From Vibrio ostreicida (GTDB lineage Bacteria; Pseudomonadota; Gammaproteobacteria; Enterobacterales; Vibrionaceae): DNA of 64,000 nucleotides. Of this stretch, positions 54,867 through 64,000 are shown piece by piece. Where the stretch lies: NCBI RefSeq assembly GCF_013074385.2, contig NZ_JABEYA020000003.1, positions 62,001-126,000 on the forward strand, in the 5' to 3' direction. Position 1 is the stretch's first letter. Every line of letters starts with the position of its first letter. A program made the translations under genes and the position numbers. Under the pieces are notes generated by a model. It was not told where the DNA came from. It saw nothing but the letters and a program-made list of their open reading frames with translations, and did no database searches.

Positions 54867-57746
54867 TTGGATATCCAGTTTATTCAGTAAAGAAGGATAG
54901 CCCCAGCCATCTTTACCCTCGACGACATTTTCACCTGTGAGATATTGATAAAGAGTCGGGGCTAGAGAGCCATTTTCCTCCGCCGTCAGTGGATGAGGTT
55001 GACGACCGATTGGTGCGCCCCAAAAGCCCAGAAAGGCATCTTTCTCTAAATAGCTTTCACCGGCATGTCGCCCGGGTACTTTTGTGTTGTACCCAATGCC
55101 TTCTCTAGGAAAAAGATTGATGGTTCCTGCTGTTGGTTCCGCGTACAAGTTTGCCAGTTGAACGACAGAGTCTGGCCTGGGTGTGTAGCGAGTCAGTTCA
55201 CGCCATTGTTCGCTTGTGCACCAGCTCTGTGGATCATGTTTATCGGCTTTCTCAACACACTGAGTGACTAAATCGGCAAAAATCTCAAGTTGGTTAGGAT
55301 CGGGTTTGGTTAAGTAGGGGTTGAGTGACTGAACCTCAAGTAGAGGGGGGGCATTGCTGACTCCAATCTCGTAGAAAAAGCGGTTGCCTTCTTTTGTGAT
55401 CCATTCATCAACACGCTGCCCGTTGCGCTGGGCAACCAGTCTGATCTTGCATTGGGATTCCGTGCAGGCTTGTTCCCTTACAACGAGATAGTCAAGGCTG
55501 TCTTTGAGAGCATGAATAGACTCGGCAATGATGTCGAGACTTTCGTTATCAGGGGCATTAATAGGTTGCCATTGGGCCAGCTCTGAATAAATCGGTTGAA
55601 TTGCCCAGCCAGTGTGTGCATTGAACATATCCATCATGAAATTGCCGCCAGCCGTTGAGGCGACCACCACGTCGATACCGCGATTACTGGGGTACTGCAA
55701 AGCATTGGTGATTTTAGGGCCTTCGCCTTCGTCAGATGAAATCTTTTTGATAACCAGTGGGTAGTCAAGCTTAGTAGCTAAAGCCCCAAAAATCGCTTTT
55801 TCAGGGTTGAGTGTCGAATAGACGGGTGACAAGCCATGATCGCCGGCCATTCCCCACAGCGTTTTCCGATAAATACCGGCGGTCTGATAGGTTTGTTCTA
55901 TTTGACGAATCCAGTAATCAAGCCGGTTTAGTTCCCCAGTCGGCATGATAATTTCATCGCTGAATGGGCCGACAAAGTGGGCGAAATGGTCCGGCCATGG
56001 GTTATAAATCAAGGTATAATCGGGCATGCCTTGGCCGTCTAGTTCTGCATAGTGTTTAATGTCCTGCTTTATTTTCCACTTACGGGTCAGCTTGGTATAG
56101 AAGGACCAAAACGGAATCGCCTGATAGTCGCGAATGTTGTCAATCAAGGACTGCCGGAATCGATGCAACTTGATTTCAACGTTTGCTCGTTCCTGAAGTT
56201 CTCTCAGGCAGCGCTTTTCCCCAAAATCTCTTAACGTCTCGCCGGCTCCCAAATTCACCAAACCATCAAAGGTAGTATGGGCATTCCAGTCATACTGGGC
56301 GTTGCAGTTCAGTGTTTTGAGGTGGACCAAGCGATCAAACATGGTCTGAACTCGATTTTTTTGTATCAGTCTATCAAGCTGAAGCGCATCATTACCGAAG
56401 AAGTAGTAGGCTCTGTCCTCATTGCGATCAACAAAATGGAAGTTGGGTATACCAGTGCCTTGGTCACCGGATACTTTCGCGCCAGTTTTTATAATGGGTA
56501 AGTTTCTGACACTGATCGTCGGAGTTGATGAGATACCCACTTGAGTGAGGGTGGGGGCGTAGTTTTGATAGAGTTGCTTGAAAAAGGGCAGGTAGTTGGG
56601 GTCTTGGTAGCTCTGCTCGGCCAACACCTGCAAAAATCGGGTTGACTGGACATGTTCGGGCTTCCCTGTAGCGACGGAGGAATTGAGTTTAGCGCGGTCG
56701 ATATGTTGCTGATAAGCCTGTTTAATAAAGGGTTTATTGGTATTGACCAAGCCAGCCATCAAACCTTGTTGGAGCCCATCGACGGTGATTTGTACCGCAA
56801 AACGACGTTCTTGCTGTGACTGGAGAAAATCAAGGGCTTGTTGGGGGCGGTCAACGAACGCTTTTTTCAGCCACTGATTAAGCGTTTGGGCTCTTTCATC
56901 TTGATAGATAAATTGTCGGTAGGCTTTGAGGACATTGAGCCGAACAAAATCGATTAAGGTGATCGTCAACGCTTGTGCTTTATTGTTTGGCTGACTGGCT
57001 CGTGCTGGTGTCCCGTCAGCGACAATTCCCATCAAGGCTTGCTTCATTTCACCTTGTTCCATGCCCGATGCGGCTTGTTTGATGATATTGACGACGAGAG
57101 GTTGAACCTTGGCCACCAGCGCCAAATCCTGCTCACTTTGCGTTAGATAAGTGTATTGTTCAGGTAAATGGTCAAGGTTTTGCCATTCGCCAATTTGGAC
57201 CAACGCATCATACAGCGTCACCATCGTGGCGATAAACTGACGATCAATTTTAATGCCTTCTTGATGCGCTTGATCTTTTGCATGTTGCTTCGGCGCGGTA
57301 TCGATAGACTCTGAAACTTGAAATAGCGTATGCTCAAAGCCAGTCAGCACCTCTGTGTCATACACGGTCTTTAGATAGGCTTTAAATTGATCTTGGTTAC
57401 CGACTCCGGTGTAACGGTCATAAAATTGGTGGAGAAAGTACCCAAGGGGAATCGCATAACTTGGATCGGCAACTTGGCCCATGACTCGCAGTTTTGTGGC
57501 GTTATCGAGTGGTAAGGTCAAGAGGTAAGTTTCGAGTGTCATTCCACCAATAGTGAATAAGGTCATATCTCGGGCAAAGCGTGTCGAATACGACAACGAC
57601 GCGGTGATCTGGTTTTTCAGCACTTGGGTCGAATTGAATACACCGCCAATGACCGGTACTTCGCCGATCTGTGCATACGCGGGCATGCAGGCTGTGACGC
57701 TTGCCAATAGTGCCGCAGTCACCCGTTTTTTCTTAAGCCAGCCCAT
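54864..57746 (-). CDS. Very large exported alkaline-phosphatase-superfamily protein
   Basis: 960 residues from the ATG at 57746; MGWLKKKRVTAALLASVTAC...AYA is a good signal peptide (an ATG at 57764 would add six residues). About 420 helical residues of no recognised family come first. A phosphodiesterase/phosphatase-like domain follows: nucleophile region NAHTTFDGLVNLGAGE, YNPWPDHFAHFVGP (Asp/His), WGMAGDHGLSP (Asp/His) and PGRHAGESYLEKDAF (His), consistent with a two-metal site. Members of this fold act on phosphodiesters, phosphonates or sulfates. Much longer than typical enzymes (400-550). Substrate unknown. Confidence 0.75.
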   Translation of the reverse strand: MGWLKKKRVTAALLASVTACMPAYAQIGEVPVIGGVFNSTQVLKNQITASLSYSTRFARDMTLFTIGGMTLETYLLTLPLDNATKLRVMGQVADPSYAIPLGYFLHQFYDRYTGVGNQDQFKAYLKTVYDTEVLTGFEHTLFQVSESIDTAPKQHAKDQAHQEGIKIDRQFIATMVTLYDALVQIGEWQNLDHLPEQYTYLTQSEQDLALVAKVQPLVVNIIKQAASGMEQGEMKQALMGIVADGTPARASQPNNKAQALTITLIDFVRLNVLKAYRQFIYQDERAQTLNQWLKKAFVDRPQQALDFLQSQQERRFAVQITVDGLQQGLMAGLVNTNKPFIKQAYQQHIDRAKLNSSVATGKPEHVQSTRFLQVLAEQSYQDPNYLPFFKQLYQNYAPTLTQVGISSTPTISVRNLPIIKTGAKVSGDQGTGIPNFHFVDRNEDRAYYFFGNDALQLDRLIQKNRVQTMFDRLVHLKTLNCNAQYDWNAHTTFDGLVNLGAGETLRDFGEKRCLRELQERANVEIKLHRFRQSLIDNIRDYQAIPFWSFYTKLTRKWKIKQDIKHYAELDGQGMPDYTLIYNPWPDHFAHFVGPFSDEIIMPTGELNRLDYWIRQIEQTYQTAGIYRKTLWGMAGDHGLSPVYSTLNPEKAIFGALATKLDYPLVIKKISSDEGEGPKITNALQYPSNRGIDVVVASTAGGNFMMDMFNAHTGWAIQPIYSELAQWQPINAPDNESLDIIAESIHALKDSLDYLVVREQACTESQCKIRLVAQRNGQRVDEWITKEGNRFFYEIGVSNAPPLLEVQSLNPYLTKPDPNQLEIFADLVTQCVEKADKHDPQSWCTSEQWRELTRYTPRPDSVVQLANLYAEPTAGTINLFPREGIGYNTKVPGRHAGESYLEKDAFLGFWGAPIGRQPHPLTAEENGSLAPTLYQYLTGENVVEGKDGWGYPSLLNKLDIQ

Positions 57747-57764
57747 TACTGTTATCTCATTCAT

Positions 57765-58048
57765 TATATTAAGAATGACAATTGTGGCAGCCTTAACGTT
57801 AAGTGCAAGAGCTTAACCAGCAAAGTGATTAAGTGATGATGGGAGAATGTGATTTTGCCCGCACTCAGGGCTCATTCAGTCAACAGAGCTAACGAGATGA
57901 AGCCGTAGATTTACAATGTAAATTTATTCAGCGTGGTGGACATATTATCGAAGTTTGGGCATTCTTTATTGCATAACACAACAGTGCATCGTCTTATCGT
58001 GGAGCCAGTCGATGGCGTCATCAACCATACAAATCAAGGAACCGTAGT
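57765..58048. other. Divergent intergenic region with parS2 site
   Basis: About 285 bp holding promoters for the phosphatase-like gene and the GNAT gene and one perfect parS2-type palindrome at 57910. Confidence 0.55.
57910..57922. promoter_or_regulatory. parS2-type centromere site
   Basis: Perfect palindrome TTTACAATGTAAA, about 37 kb from rctB, the rightmost copy seen in the window. Confidence 0.85.
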
Positions 58049-58540
58049 ATGAACAATGGAAACCTTAGTGTCATCCCGATAACCCCACAGCACGATGCCG
58101 CAATATATGACATCATCCATCAAGTTGGGAAAGAGTACGGGGCGGTTGGTGAAGGATTTGGTCCATCGGACGCGGAAGTTGAAGCCATGAGCCATTACTA
58201 CCGAGCTGAACATCGCAGTTTGTATTTGGTGGCGTTACTGGATGGTGAGGTTGTTGGCGGGTGTGGTATCGCACCTTTCGGTGATGATGGCAAAATCTGT
58301 GAGTTGAAAAAATTGTTTTTGCTGGCGCAAAGCCGTGGGTTAGGGTTGGGTAGAACGCTGACCCAATCTTGCCTGACGTTTGCTCGAGAGCAGGGTTTTG
58401 AACGATGCTATCTCGATACCTTGTCCACCATGTCGGCTGCGGTCAAGCTCTATGAAGGTCTGGGCTTTGAGCACCTGAGTGCGCCACTAGAAGGGACGAT
58501 ACACGGTGGTTGTGATGTCTGGATGCACAAAGCGCTATAG
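58049..58540 (+). CDS. GNAT-family N-acetyltransferase
   Basis: 163 residues. Acetyl-CoA loop LAQSRGLGLGRTLTQS (R/Q-x-x-G-x-G), preceded by CELKKLFL and followed by YLDTLSTMSAAVKLYEGLGF, the classical motif A and B. AAGGA ribosome-binding site. Stand-alone, with no partner genes to suggest the substrate. Confidence 0.9.
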   Translation: MNNGNLSVIPITPQHDAAIYDIIHQVGKEYGAVGEGFGPSDAEVEAMSHYYRAEHRSLYLVALLDGEVVGGCGIAPFGDDGKICELKKLFLLAQSRGLGLGRTLTQSCLTFAREQGFERCYLDTLSTMSAAVKLYEGLGFEHLSAPLEGTIHGGCDVWMHKAL

Positions 58541-58590
58541 TCTGTCAGCATGGCGTGATCATCGTTTAAACCCGTCCAGCTGTGCTTGGG

Positions 58591-58640
58591 TCTGGCGTCG
58601 AATCAGTTTCGCCAGATCCAACGCCCTGACGAGCAGGGCG
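58591..58640. terminator. Two stem-loops between convergent genes
   Basis: TCTGGCG/CGCCAGA (58591-58616) and CGCCCTG/CAGGGCG (58622-58640) lie between the GNAT gene and the convergent secreted protein gene. Neither has a T run, so terminator function is likely but not certain. Confidence 0.5.
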
Positions 58641-58659
58641 GTATTCAAGGAAGCTTGAC

Positions 58660-60147
58660 TCAGTGCTGAGAGTCGTCGGGTAAGACATAACCGACGGGCG
58701 GTTGGACCGACTTATAGCGGATGGTTTCGACAGGGCCGATGTAGCCTTCATCAGGATTGGTGATGCCACGGTCAAGCAGAAACGATTGAGTAAATTCACC
58801 ATAATATCCAGAAGGATCAATAGTATATTCCATGACCTTTTGTCCAGTTCCGGCGTTGGCTAAATACTTACGAGGGCTGTTCCACGTTTTCCCATCAAGA
58901 TTGGTCGTCAGCTTAATATCGATCAGAACGGCATCACACAAAGGGGTGACTTCTTGGTAGTTCGTTGGCCAGCCAGCTCCGCCAGTTGTTTCAGGGTACT
59001 TTGCCCAATCTCCACCTTTCATTGGACACGCGCCTCCGCCTGAAAACTCGGCTCGATTCGGGTGATGGACCCCATACAGTTTTGTGCCTGCCGCTCGGGT
59101 ATAATTGGCACCGTGGTGAGGGCGTTGTAAATAAAATCTAGGTTGGTGTGTGACCACGCTTTTCGCCTGTACGCCTTTCTCTGTTAAAGCATCAAAATAC
59201 TCACCGTCTGGGCGTATGTAGGAAAAATCATCATTATTGTGATTGTTAAACACTGCGGTCAGGAAAAGATGTTTTTCATTAAAAAAGGGCCTTTCGACGA
59301 GATAAAACTCGGCGCGAGTTTTGTTGAGATCAACCGCCTGCCAGTCAACTTCGTCTGAGCTACCCGTGTTGGCCCAAACATTCGCGTCTTCAAAAAGGTT
59401 GAGTCTAAGGACATTGGTGTAATTTTCTCGGATGTCCAACCCAGCGCGCTTTCCAAGCGGGCCGACTTGATTCGCAGCTGGCTGGGCAAAGGCGAACGCC
59501 ATGGCTTTTTGAGCGTAAGGGTACTGGTGGCCCGACATGGTGCAGTACCACATCGGTAAATCGATGGGGGGATGATCGTGGTAGCGTTGCTGGTATTTTG
59601 GGTGATAGATGGACAGGTCAACAAACTGCAAATAGCCAGAGCTGTCTGTTTGTTCTGAGGGGAATTTGTACCCTGACCAGCTTTCATCAGTGAGATAATG
59701 GCTGTAGTCGTTTTTCAGTATCGACAATACAGCCGCATCGTTGACATCCGTATCTTGTGATAAGCCCGTGATGCCGGACCGACGGTACTCTCGGACTACC
59801 CCATTTTCCTGAACGCGCCACAATCCGTGTTTCCCTTCCCCGATCATGGTAAAGACTTGCTCTGCTACCGACACAAACCGATAGGTATCATTAGTGCTCA
59901 TGTAGCCAGAATAAAAGGGCAGATGAGGGATTTTTGAATGTGTTTCAACAGGGCGAGGAGAGAGGTTACTGGTGTAATAAAAAGGGTCGCCTTGGGTTAA
60001 ATCACTGAGGTTAATATTGGCAGTCTCCAACATTTTCATCATGGGGACACTGCATTTTCCCGATTGTGGAGGTTGACCTGCTCCGAGCACCCACGTAGGC
60101 GCAACACCGAATAGAGTGATGGCAATAAGCCAAAATGTATTTTTCAC
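58660..60147 (-). CDS. Unrecognised secreted protein
   Basis: 495 residues from a GTG at 60147, 8 nt after GGAG; this gives MKNTFWLIAITLFGVAPTWVLG, a good signal peptide (the ATG at 60159 gives a less typical one). The mature protein is rich in aromatic residues, Asn and Gly, with few Cys (CSVP, YCTMSG, GGGACPMKGG, TPLCDAV). I recognise no family. Stretches such as WSGYKFPSEQTDSSGYLQFV suggest a beta-rich extracellular fold. No partner genes; convergent with GNAT. Confidence 0.75.
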   Translation of the reverse strand: MKNTFWLIAITLFGVAPTWVLGAGQPPQSGKCSVPMMKMLETANINLSDLTQGDPFYYTSNLSPRPVETHSKIPHLPFYSGYMSTNDTYRFVSVAEQVFTMIGEGKHGLWRVQENGVVREYRRSGITGLSQDTDVNDAAVLSILKNDYSHYLTDESWSGYKFPSEQTDSSGYLQFVDLSIYHPKYQQRYHDHPPIDLPMWYCTMSGHQYPYAQKAMAFAFAQPAANQVGPLGKRAGLDIRENYTNVLRLNLFEDANVWANTGSSDEVDWQAVDLNKTRAEFYLVERPFFNEKHLFLTAVFNNHNNDDFSYIRPDGEYFDALTEKGVQAKSVVTHQPRFYLQRPHHGANYTRAAGTKLYGVHHPNRAEFSGGGACPMKGGDWAKYPETTGGAGWPTNYQEVTPLCDAVLIDIKLTTNLDGKTWNSPRKYLANAGTGQKVMEYTIDPSGYYGEFTQSFLLDRGITNPDEGYIGPVETIRYKSVQPPVGYVLPDDSQH

Positions 60148-60159
60148 TAAGTTCTCCAT

Positions 60160-60521
60160 TGATTGCCTAAACCATCGCTCATTATGACCACGTCGGTCAT
60201 GATTGATGGAATGTAATATGTCATAAACAATATAATTGAATAAACACCAAAAAATAGAACCTCCAAAAGGGGAAGTCCTTGTTTAATTTTGATTTTCTGG
60301 GCTTTTTTAATGAAAAGTCAGACGAATAGCAATAGGGTATAAATTAATAATAGTTATATAAAAATATTATTAAATGATGCAATAGTGCGTTGAATTAAGA
60401 ATGAATGTAGAGAAAAAATGGCTGACAGAGGGACGAGGAATGGCTCTTGCAAAGGCGTCAACCTATCGGCCAGAGCGAAGGTCGTCGCACTGGCCGATAG
60501 GTATTCTGCCCTCTGGAAGGT
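60160..60521. other. Intergenic region, AT-rich, with a large hairpin
   Basis: 362 bp after the malT stop. About 60230-60410 is very AT-rich and holds the promoter of the secreted protein gene. The hairpin at 60462 is the only distinct structure. Confidence 0.5.
60462..60501. terminator. Large inverted repeat downstream of malT
   Basis: CCTATCGGCCAG and CTGGCCGATAGG, 12-bp perfect arms with a 16-nt spacer that can itself pair (GCGA/TCGC), 20 bp after the malT stop. No T run follows. Probably a processing/termination element. Confidence 0.55.
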
Positions 60522-63230
60522 TTAGTGGTTCATGAGTTGAAGTAAACTGGCGGCGGTTGTGATGGCTTCTTTACGGTTGGCAATATTGAGTTTTTGATAA
60601 AGATTGCGGATGTGAGTTTTAATGGTGGTGCCAGCGACATCGAGCTCTTGAGCGATTTGCTCATTACTAAAGCCTGAATAAATCAGGCCCAGTACCTGCC
60701 ATTCACGTTGGGTCAACGGACTGGTACGGACCAGTTCTGGGATGTTTGGGTGATTGACCAGCTTCTCGACAAATTCTTCATCAAAGTGTATCGATCGACT
60801 GCGTTGAGTGGTTGAAATATCCCTCAGCAGCTGATTAGCGCGATGACGTTCCAAATCACTTAACTGATTGTGGTTTAGCAGCCGTTCAATGATGGGCGCC
60901 ACCTTGTTACCTTCAACGAGAAAATTACCTAAGATACCGGTCTGATTCGTCAGCTCTAGTGCTTGTTTTAAGAGTAATCCCGCACGGCCAGCATCGTTTT
61001 GTGCTGTCGCAAGTACTGCTTCAACAATTAGGTTGCGGTTGTTGTCCGTGACGAGTGCATTGTCGCTGGCCTGTTTTTGTAAGAAGTCGAGGGTTGCGCT
61101 CGCTTTATCCCACAACCCAAGGTTAATCTGTGCACGGGCAATATTACGCCACTGCAATTGCGTAAAGTGGTTACACGCTTCGTGGGGGCGTTGGGTGGTG
61201 GTAAGCCATTGTTGAATTGCATCCAGATCACCTCGTGCCTGCCAAAACAGGATCAGTGATAGCGATGCATTGGCTGTCCAATCGACGTGATAGGAAGATT
61301 GCTTCATCAGATCCGTGATCTGAGCGATAAACTTATGGGCTTTATCCAGTTCTCCACGGCCAACCGCAATACGTGCCAGCATTGAGTAGCTATGTAAGTG
61401 CTTACTAGGGCTATGATTACCGAGGACATCGAGCCCCTTATAAGCGCATTCTTCGGCTTCATCTAAACGATTCCAGCACCAGAGAATTTGTGCACGAACC
61501 CGAAGAAGAAACTCGTGCATGGGGACTTGATGCAACTGCTGTTCATCAACCAGTTTGAAGGCCGTTTCCTGCACATCAAAAGCGGCTTGAACGTAGCCCT
61601 GAGCGATCAGGATCTCGCTTTGTTGAAGCATGGCCCATAAAGCTTGGTGGTAAATTTGGTATTGCCGAGCCAACTTTTCGGTTTGTTGCATCATGGGTAA
61701 AGCGCGGCTTAAATGACCGAGCACGTGGTTCACTTCTCCGACAACTGAGGTGGCGATGATACGACTGCGATAAGCGGTGCTGTCGAGTTGGCTGAGGGCA
61801 ATTTCCGCTAGATCCAGTGCCTTTTCAGGTTCGTTTTGATTGATGGCCACCTGTGCGCGAAGGGCATTGAATTCCCCTTGTTGGGTTGTCGAAAGCGTCA
61901 CGTGAAAATTTGTCATCTGTTGATCAGCTTTAAGGAGTAAATCCCCGACATCATTGTACCTGTGCTGGCTTTGTGCCAGCCAAGCTTGAAGCATGCACAG
62001 CTTAGGTTCGCCATAGAGCTGCTGTGGTTGAAGCATGTTGATCGCTTGCTCGACGGTTTGCAGTCCGCCACTGTTGAACATTCTCCAGCCATATTGACTC
62101 AGTATCTCAGCAATCAGGGGTCGATTGTTGGCGTTTTGTGCATGACGTAGGGCCTGATGTGGGGAAGAAAGCGTTAGCCAAGCCTGAGCGGCGGATTGTT
62201 GCAAATCCTGCTCTTGCTGGGGAATGCGAGCTGATCGCTCATGAGCAAGAAATTCGGCAAATAAATTATGGAAACGAAACCAGTTCTGTTCCCCTTCAAG
62301 GGGGTGAATAAACAAGCCGTAACGATTGAGAGACTCTAGTCTACTCAAGGCATCCTCGCGTTGAGTGATTATGCCAGCGAGAGTATCGTTGAAATGATCC
62401 AACACCGAACACTGCAACAAAAACAAGCGAGTGTCCTGATCAAGCAGATCGAACACTTCCTCGACCAGATAGTCCCATAAATGAGCATGATTTAAATGTG
62501 AGAATGATTCGGCCGATTGGGCGAGAGTCTTATGTTGATGCTCGGCCTGCAAGGCGATCAGTTGCAGAGCAGAAGGCCATCCCTCGACATATTGCCTAAG
62601 GTTATCAGCCATCCGGTCATCAATACCTTCTGTCACACGTTGATTAAAGAAACGCGTGGTTTCTTCTGTGTCGAATGCCAGCAAATCGTGACCAATTTCA
62701 ATCATCAAATCCCGCACTCTCAAGTTGGCTGTACCTAATGGTGGCGTGGCGCGGCTGGTAACGACCAACGTCAGGTTATCTGGTATGTGTTTGAGGAAAA
62801 ATCGCAGCGCTTCGTGAATATCGTCGTTGGCGATAAGGTGATAATCATCGAGAACCAAATAGCATTCTTGAGCAAATTGGGCAATTTCAGTAAACACTTC
62901 GCTAAACAAGGAATGAAGTGATGAAAACTGCCGCTTTTCTGCCAGTTTTTGAGCATTTGGGCAGGCGTTATCGGTGGCTTTATTCAGGGCCAACAGCAGG
63001 TAGTTGATAAAACGAAAAGAATCATTATCGGTTTCATCAATACTATACCACCCCACATAAGGCTTATTGGCCAACCACTGGGCGGCCATGGTTGTTTTGC
63101 CATAACCGGCAGGTGAGCGATAGAGAACTAACTTATAGCAAGGCGCTTGCTGCAATAGATCAAGAACCCTCGGACGGATAATCGCATTGTGCAGCCGTCC
63201 CGGACGGGTGAGTTTCGAAGGAATCCACAT
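60522..63230 (-). CDS. malT: MalT, ATP-dependent activator of the maltose regulon
   Basis: 902 residues from the ATG at 63230 ([15 protein letters not shown]), matching the MalT N-terminus and length, with GGAACAG upstream; an in-frame ATG at 63299 would add 23 residues and is rejected. STAND-type ATPase with Walker A AGYGKTT (41-47) and LVLDDYHLI. Helical-repeat maltotriose-binding region in the middle. C-terminal LuxR-type helix-turn-helix ([20 protein letters not shown], then [14 protein letters not shown]). Activated by maltotriose and ATP, it should drive the divergent malP gene. Confidence 0.97.
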   Translation of the reverse strand: MWIPSKLTRPGRLHNAIIRPRVLDLLQQAPCYKLVLYRSPAGYGKTTMAAQWLANKPYVGWYSIDETDNDSFRFINYLLLALNKATDNACPNAQKLAEKRQFSSLHSLFSEVFTEIAQFAQECYLVLDDYHLIANDDIHEALRFFLKHIPDNLTLVVTSRATPPLGTANLRVRDLMIEIGHDLLAFDTEETTRFFNQRVTEGIDDRMADNLRQYVEGWPSALQLIALQAEHQHKTLAQSAESFSHLNHAHLWDYLVEEVFDLLDQDTRLFLLQCSVLDHFNDTLAGIITQREDALSRLESLNRYGLFIHPLEGEQNWFRFHNLFAEFLAHERSARIPQQEQDLQQSAAQAWLTLSSPHQALRHAQNANNRPLIAEILSQYGWRMFNSGGLQTVEQAINMLQPQQLYGEPKLCMLQAWLAQSQHRYNDVGDLLLKADQQMTNFHVTLSTTQQGEFNALRAQVAINQNEPEKALDLAEIALSQLDSTAYRSRIIATSVVGEVNHVLGHLSRALPMMQQTEKLARQYQIYHQALWAMLQQSEILIAQGYVQAAFDVQETAFKLVDEQQLHQVPMHEFLLRVRAQILWCWNRLDEAEECAYKGLDVLGNHSPSKHLHSYSMLARIAVGRGELDKAHKFIAQITDLMKQSSYHVDWTANASLSLILFWQARGDLDAIQQWLTTTQRPHEACNHFTQLQWRNIARAQINLGLWDKASATLDFLQKQASDNALVTDNNRNLIVEAVLATAQNDAGRAGLLLKQALELTNQTGILGNFLVEGNKVAPIIERLLNHNQLSDLERHRANQLLRDISTTQRSRSIHFDEEFVEKLVNHPNIPELVRTSPLTQREWQVLGLIYSGFSNEQIAQELDVAGTTIKTHIRNLYQKLNIANRKEAITTAASLLQLMNH

Positions 63231-63781
63231 CTTCTGTTCCCTGTACTGGCGTTCTCCAAGATCGGTGTGACTCAGAGTGTATTGATAAAGTTCGGTCAAC
63301 TCGAAATTAATGACAGGGATGTTACTTGAGAAGCCGCGCTAGAGTTATGGATCAAATGCTATACTTTCGCGCGATTCACATTTTGCTCCGGACTACGCCC
63401 CCATTTTGTGAAATAAATCACCTTTAACTATGTACCAACGTCGATGTTGGGAATGTTTTGCACCAAAATCGATGAAATGCGTGAACGAATTTCTATCAAC
63501 ATGTGATCTGTTATGCATATTGATCAATTGGGCGCGCAAATGTGCACCTTGTCTCTCTCTATCGGCGCTAAGGTAAAATCAGCGGATGATGTGATCTTTA
63601 TCGACAGAGATAGGTTGATGCTGAATTGATCTGAGAGTTGGCTCACTGAAGTGGTGAATGCCCCCATCTACGCCCTATGCTCTCCTCCTGATCCGAGATG
63701 ATTACAGGAGGATGTTTTGACTATCGTGTAGATGCACGATATGTCGCAGATGGATTAAACCGAACAAGAGAGATTTCTCCA
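63231..63781. other. Divergent malT-malP regulatory region
   Basis: 551 bp. It contains a purine-rich dyad at 63683-63712 that resembles MalT boxes. The malT promoter should be near 63330-63400. I see TGTGATC at two places (about 63500 and 63590) but no full CRP site. Confidence 0.55.
63683..63712. promoter_or_regulatory. Candidate MalT boxes in front of malP
   Basis: TCCTCCTG and CAGGAGGA form a perfect 8-bp dyad with 14 bp between, about 70-100 bp upstream of the malP ATG. Each arm resembles the MalT box core GGA(T/G)GA. Inferred from motif and position only. Confidence 0.45.
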
Positions 63782-64000
63782 ATGAAGCCGACTCAACAGC
63801 AACAATTCGATAAGGTGTCCTTCCAGCAAAGTGTGAAAAAGCATCTGACGGCAACCTATGCGACAACAGTCGAAAAAGCCAATGGCCGTTCATGGTACTT
63901 AGCGATGGGGCGTGCACTCGCTGAATTGACCACGTTTGACATGCTGCAAACTGAACAGGATGAAAAAATACACAACGCGAAAAGCGTCAACTATCTGTCT
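63782..64000 (+). CDS. malP: Maltodextrin phosphorylase, N-terminal part
   Basis: 73 codons in frame to the window edge from the ATG at 63782. The segment FQQSVKKHLTATYATTVEKA followed by SWYLAMGRALAELTTFDML matches the N-terminus of bacterial maltodextrin/glycogen phosphorylases, with the conserved W-Y-x-A-M-G-R-A region. It releases glucose-1-phosphate from maltodextrins. The divergent position to malT is as in V. cholerae (VCA0011/VCA0013, from memory) and supports malP rather than glgP. Confidence 0.85.
   Translation, partial: MKPTQQQQFDKVSFQQSVKKHLTATYATTVEKANGRSWYLAMGRALAELTTFDMLQTEQDEKIHNAKSVNYLS

Noticed and set aside
58566..58820. 84-codon minus-strand frame
   Set aside because: Mostly inside the secreted protein gene in another frame and extends into the hairpin region; no start context.
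1..64000. tRNA, rRNA, CRISPR arrays, transposases or prophage genes
   Set aside because: I looked in the intergenic gaps and among the reading frames and found none that I could support.

Overview
The window is the replication-origin region of a secondary chromosome (chromosome 2) of a Vibrio or close relative. The diagnostic set is the RctB initiator (20291-22261), a ParA2/ParB2 partition pair on the other side of a GATC-rich origin, scattered parS2-type palindromes (TTTACANTGTAAA), and flanking genes in the order I recall from Vibrio cholerae chromosome 2: a cluster III (F7-type) chemotaxis operon and tmcA on the left, a YebC-family gene, an MCP pair and malT/malP on the right. The species cannot be named from the sequence alone.

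Left arm (1-14382, all minus strand). One long, tightly packed chemosensory operon, read right to left: STAS protein, CheY, CheA, two CheW, a soluble 1181-residue Aer2-like receptor with six PAS repeats, CheR, CheD, CheB, a short membrane MCP, a second STAS protein, a REC-PP2C-HATPase fusion, and the start of a FapA (DUF342) gene that runs off the window. The stressosome/partner-switch components suggest the pathway ends in something other than a flagellar motor.

Origin core (14383-22560). tmcA, parB2 and parA2 lie on the minus strand. The origin between parA2 and rctB has a 39-mer, a 29-mer over the rctB promoter that looks like the 39-mer minus 10 bp, six Dam-site iterons spaced 22-23 bp, more iterons upstream, DnaA boxes, and an AT-rich stretch with ATCA repeats. 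rctB follows, with a strong terminator and one stray iteron downstream.

Right arm, accessory part (22560-57764). A protein-kinase-like protein of unknown role, two small conserved-looking proteins, a YebC-family protein, an SDR, a double-cupin ChrR-like protein, a leucine-rich-repeat protein kinase, a DMT exporter with a divergent MarR regulator, an MCP with its own periplasmic binding protein, a complete cyoABCDE operon, a VCC-type pore-forming cytolysin, a two-component system divergent from a GlcG/HbpS-like protein, a secreted phosphodiesterase with a C-terminal Cys repeat, a Cys-free molybdopterin-oxidoreductase-fold protein coupled to a hybrid kinase, two paralogous Cache MCPs flanking a DCC thiol protein and a secreted subtilase, YibL, and a very large periplasmic alkaline-phosphatase-superfamily protein.

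Right edge (57765-64000). A GNAT acetyltransferase, an unrecognised secreted protein, the maltose activator MalT (minus) and the start of the divergent malP (plus).

Starts were re-chosen for many genes on ribosome-binding sites, signal peptides or family length. Statements on homology are from reading the sequence and from memory of the families; no search was run.
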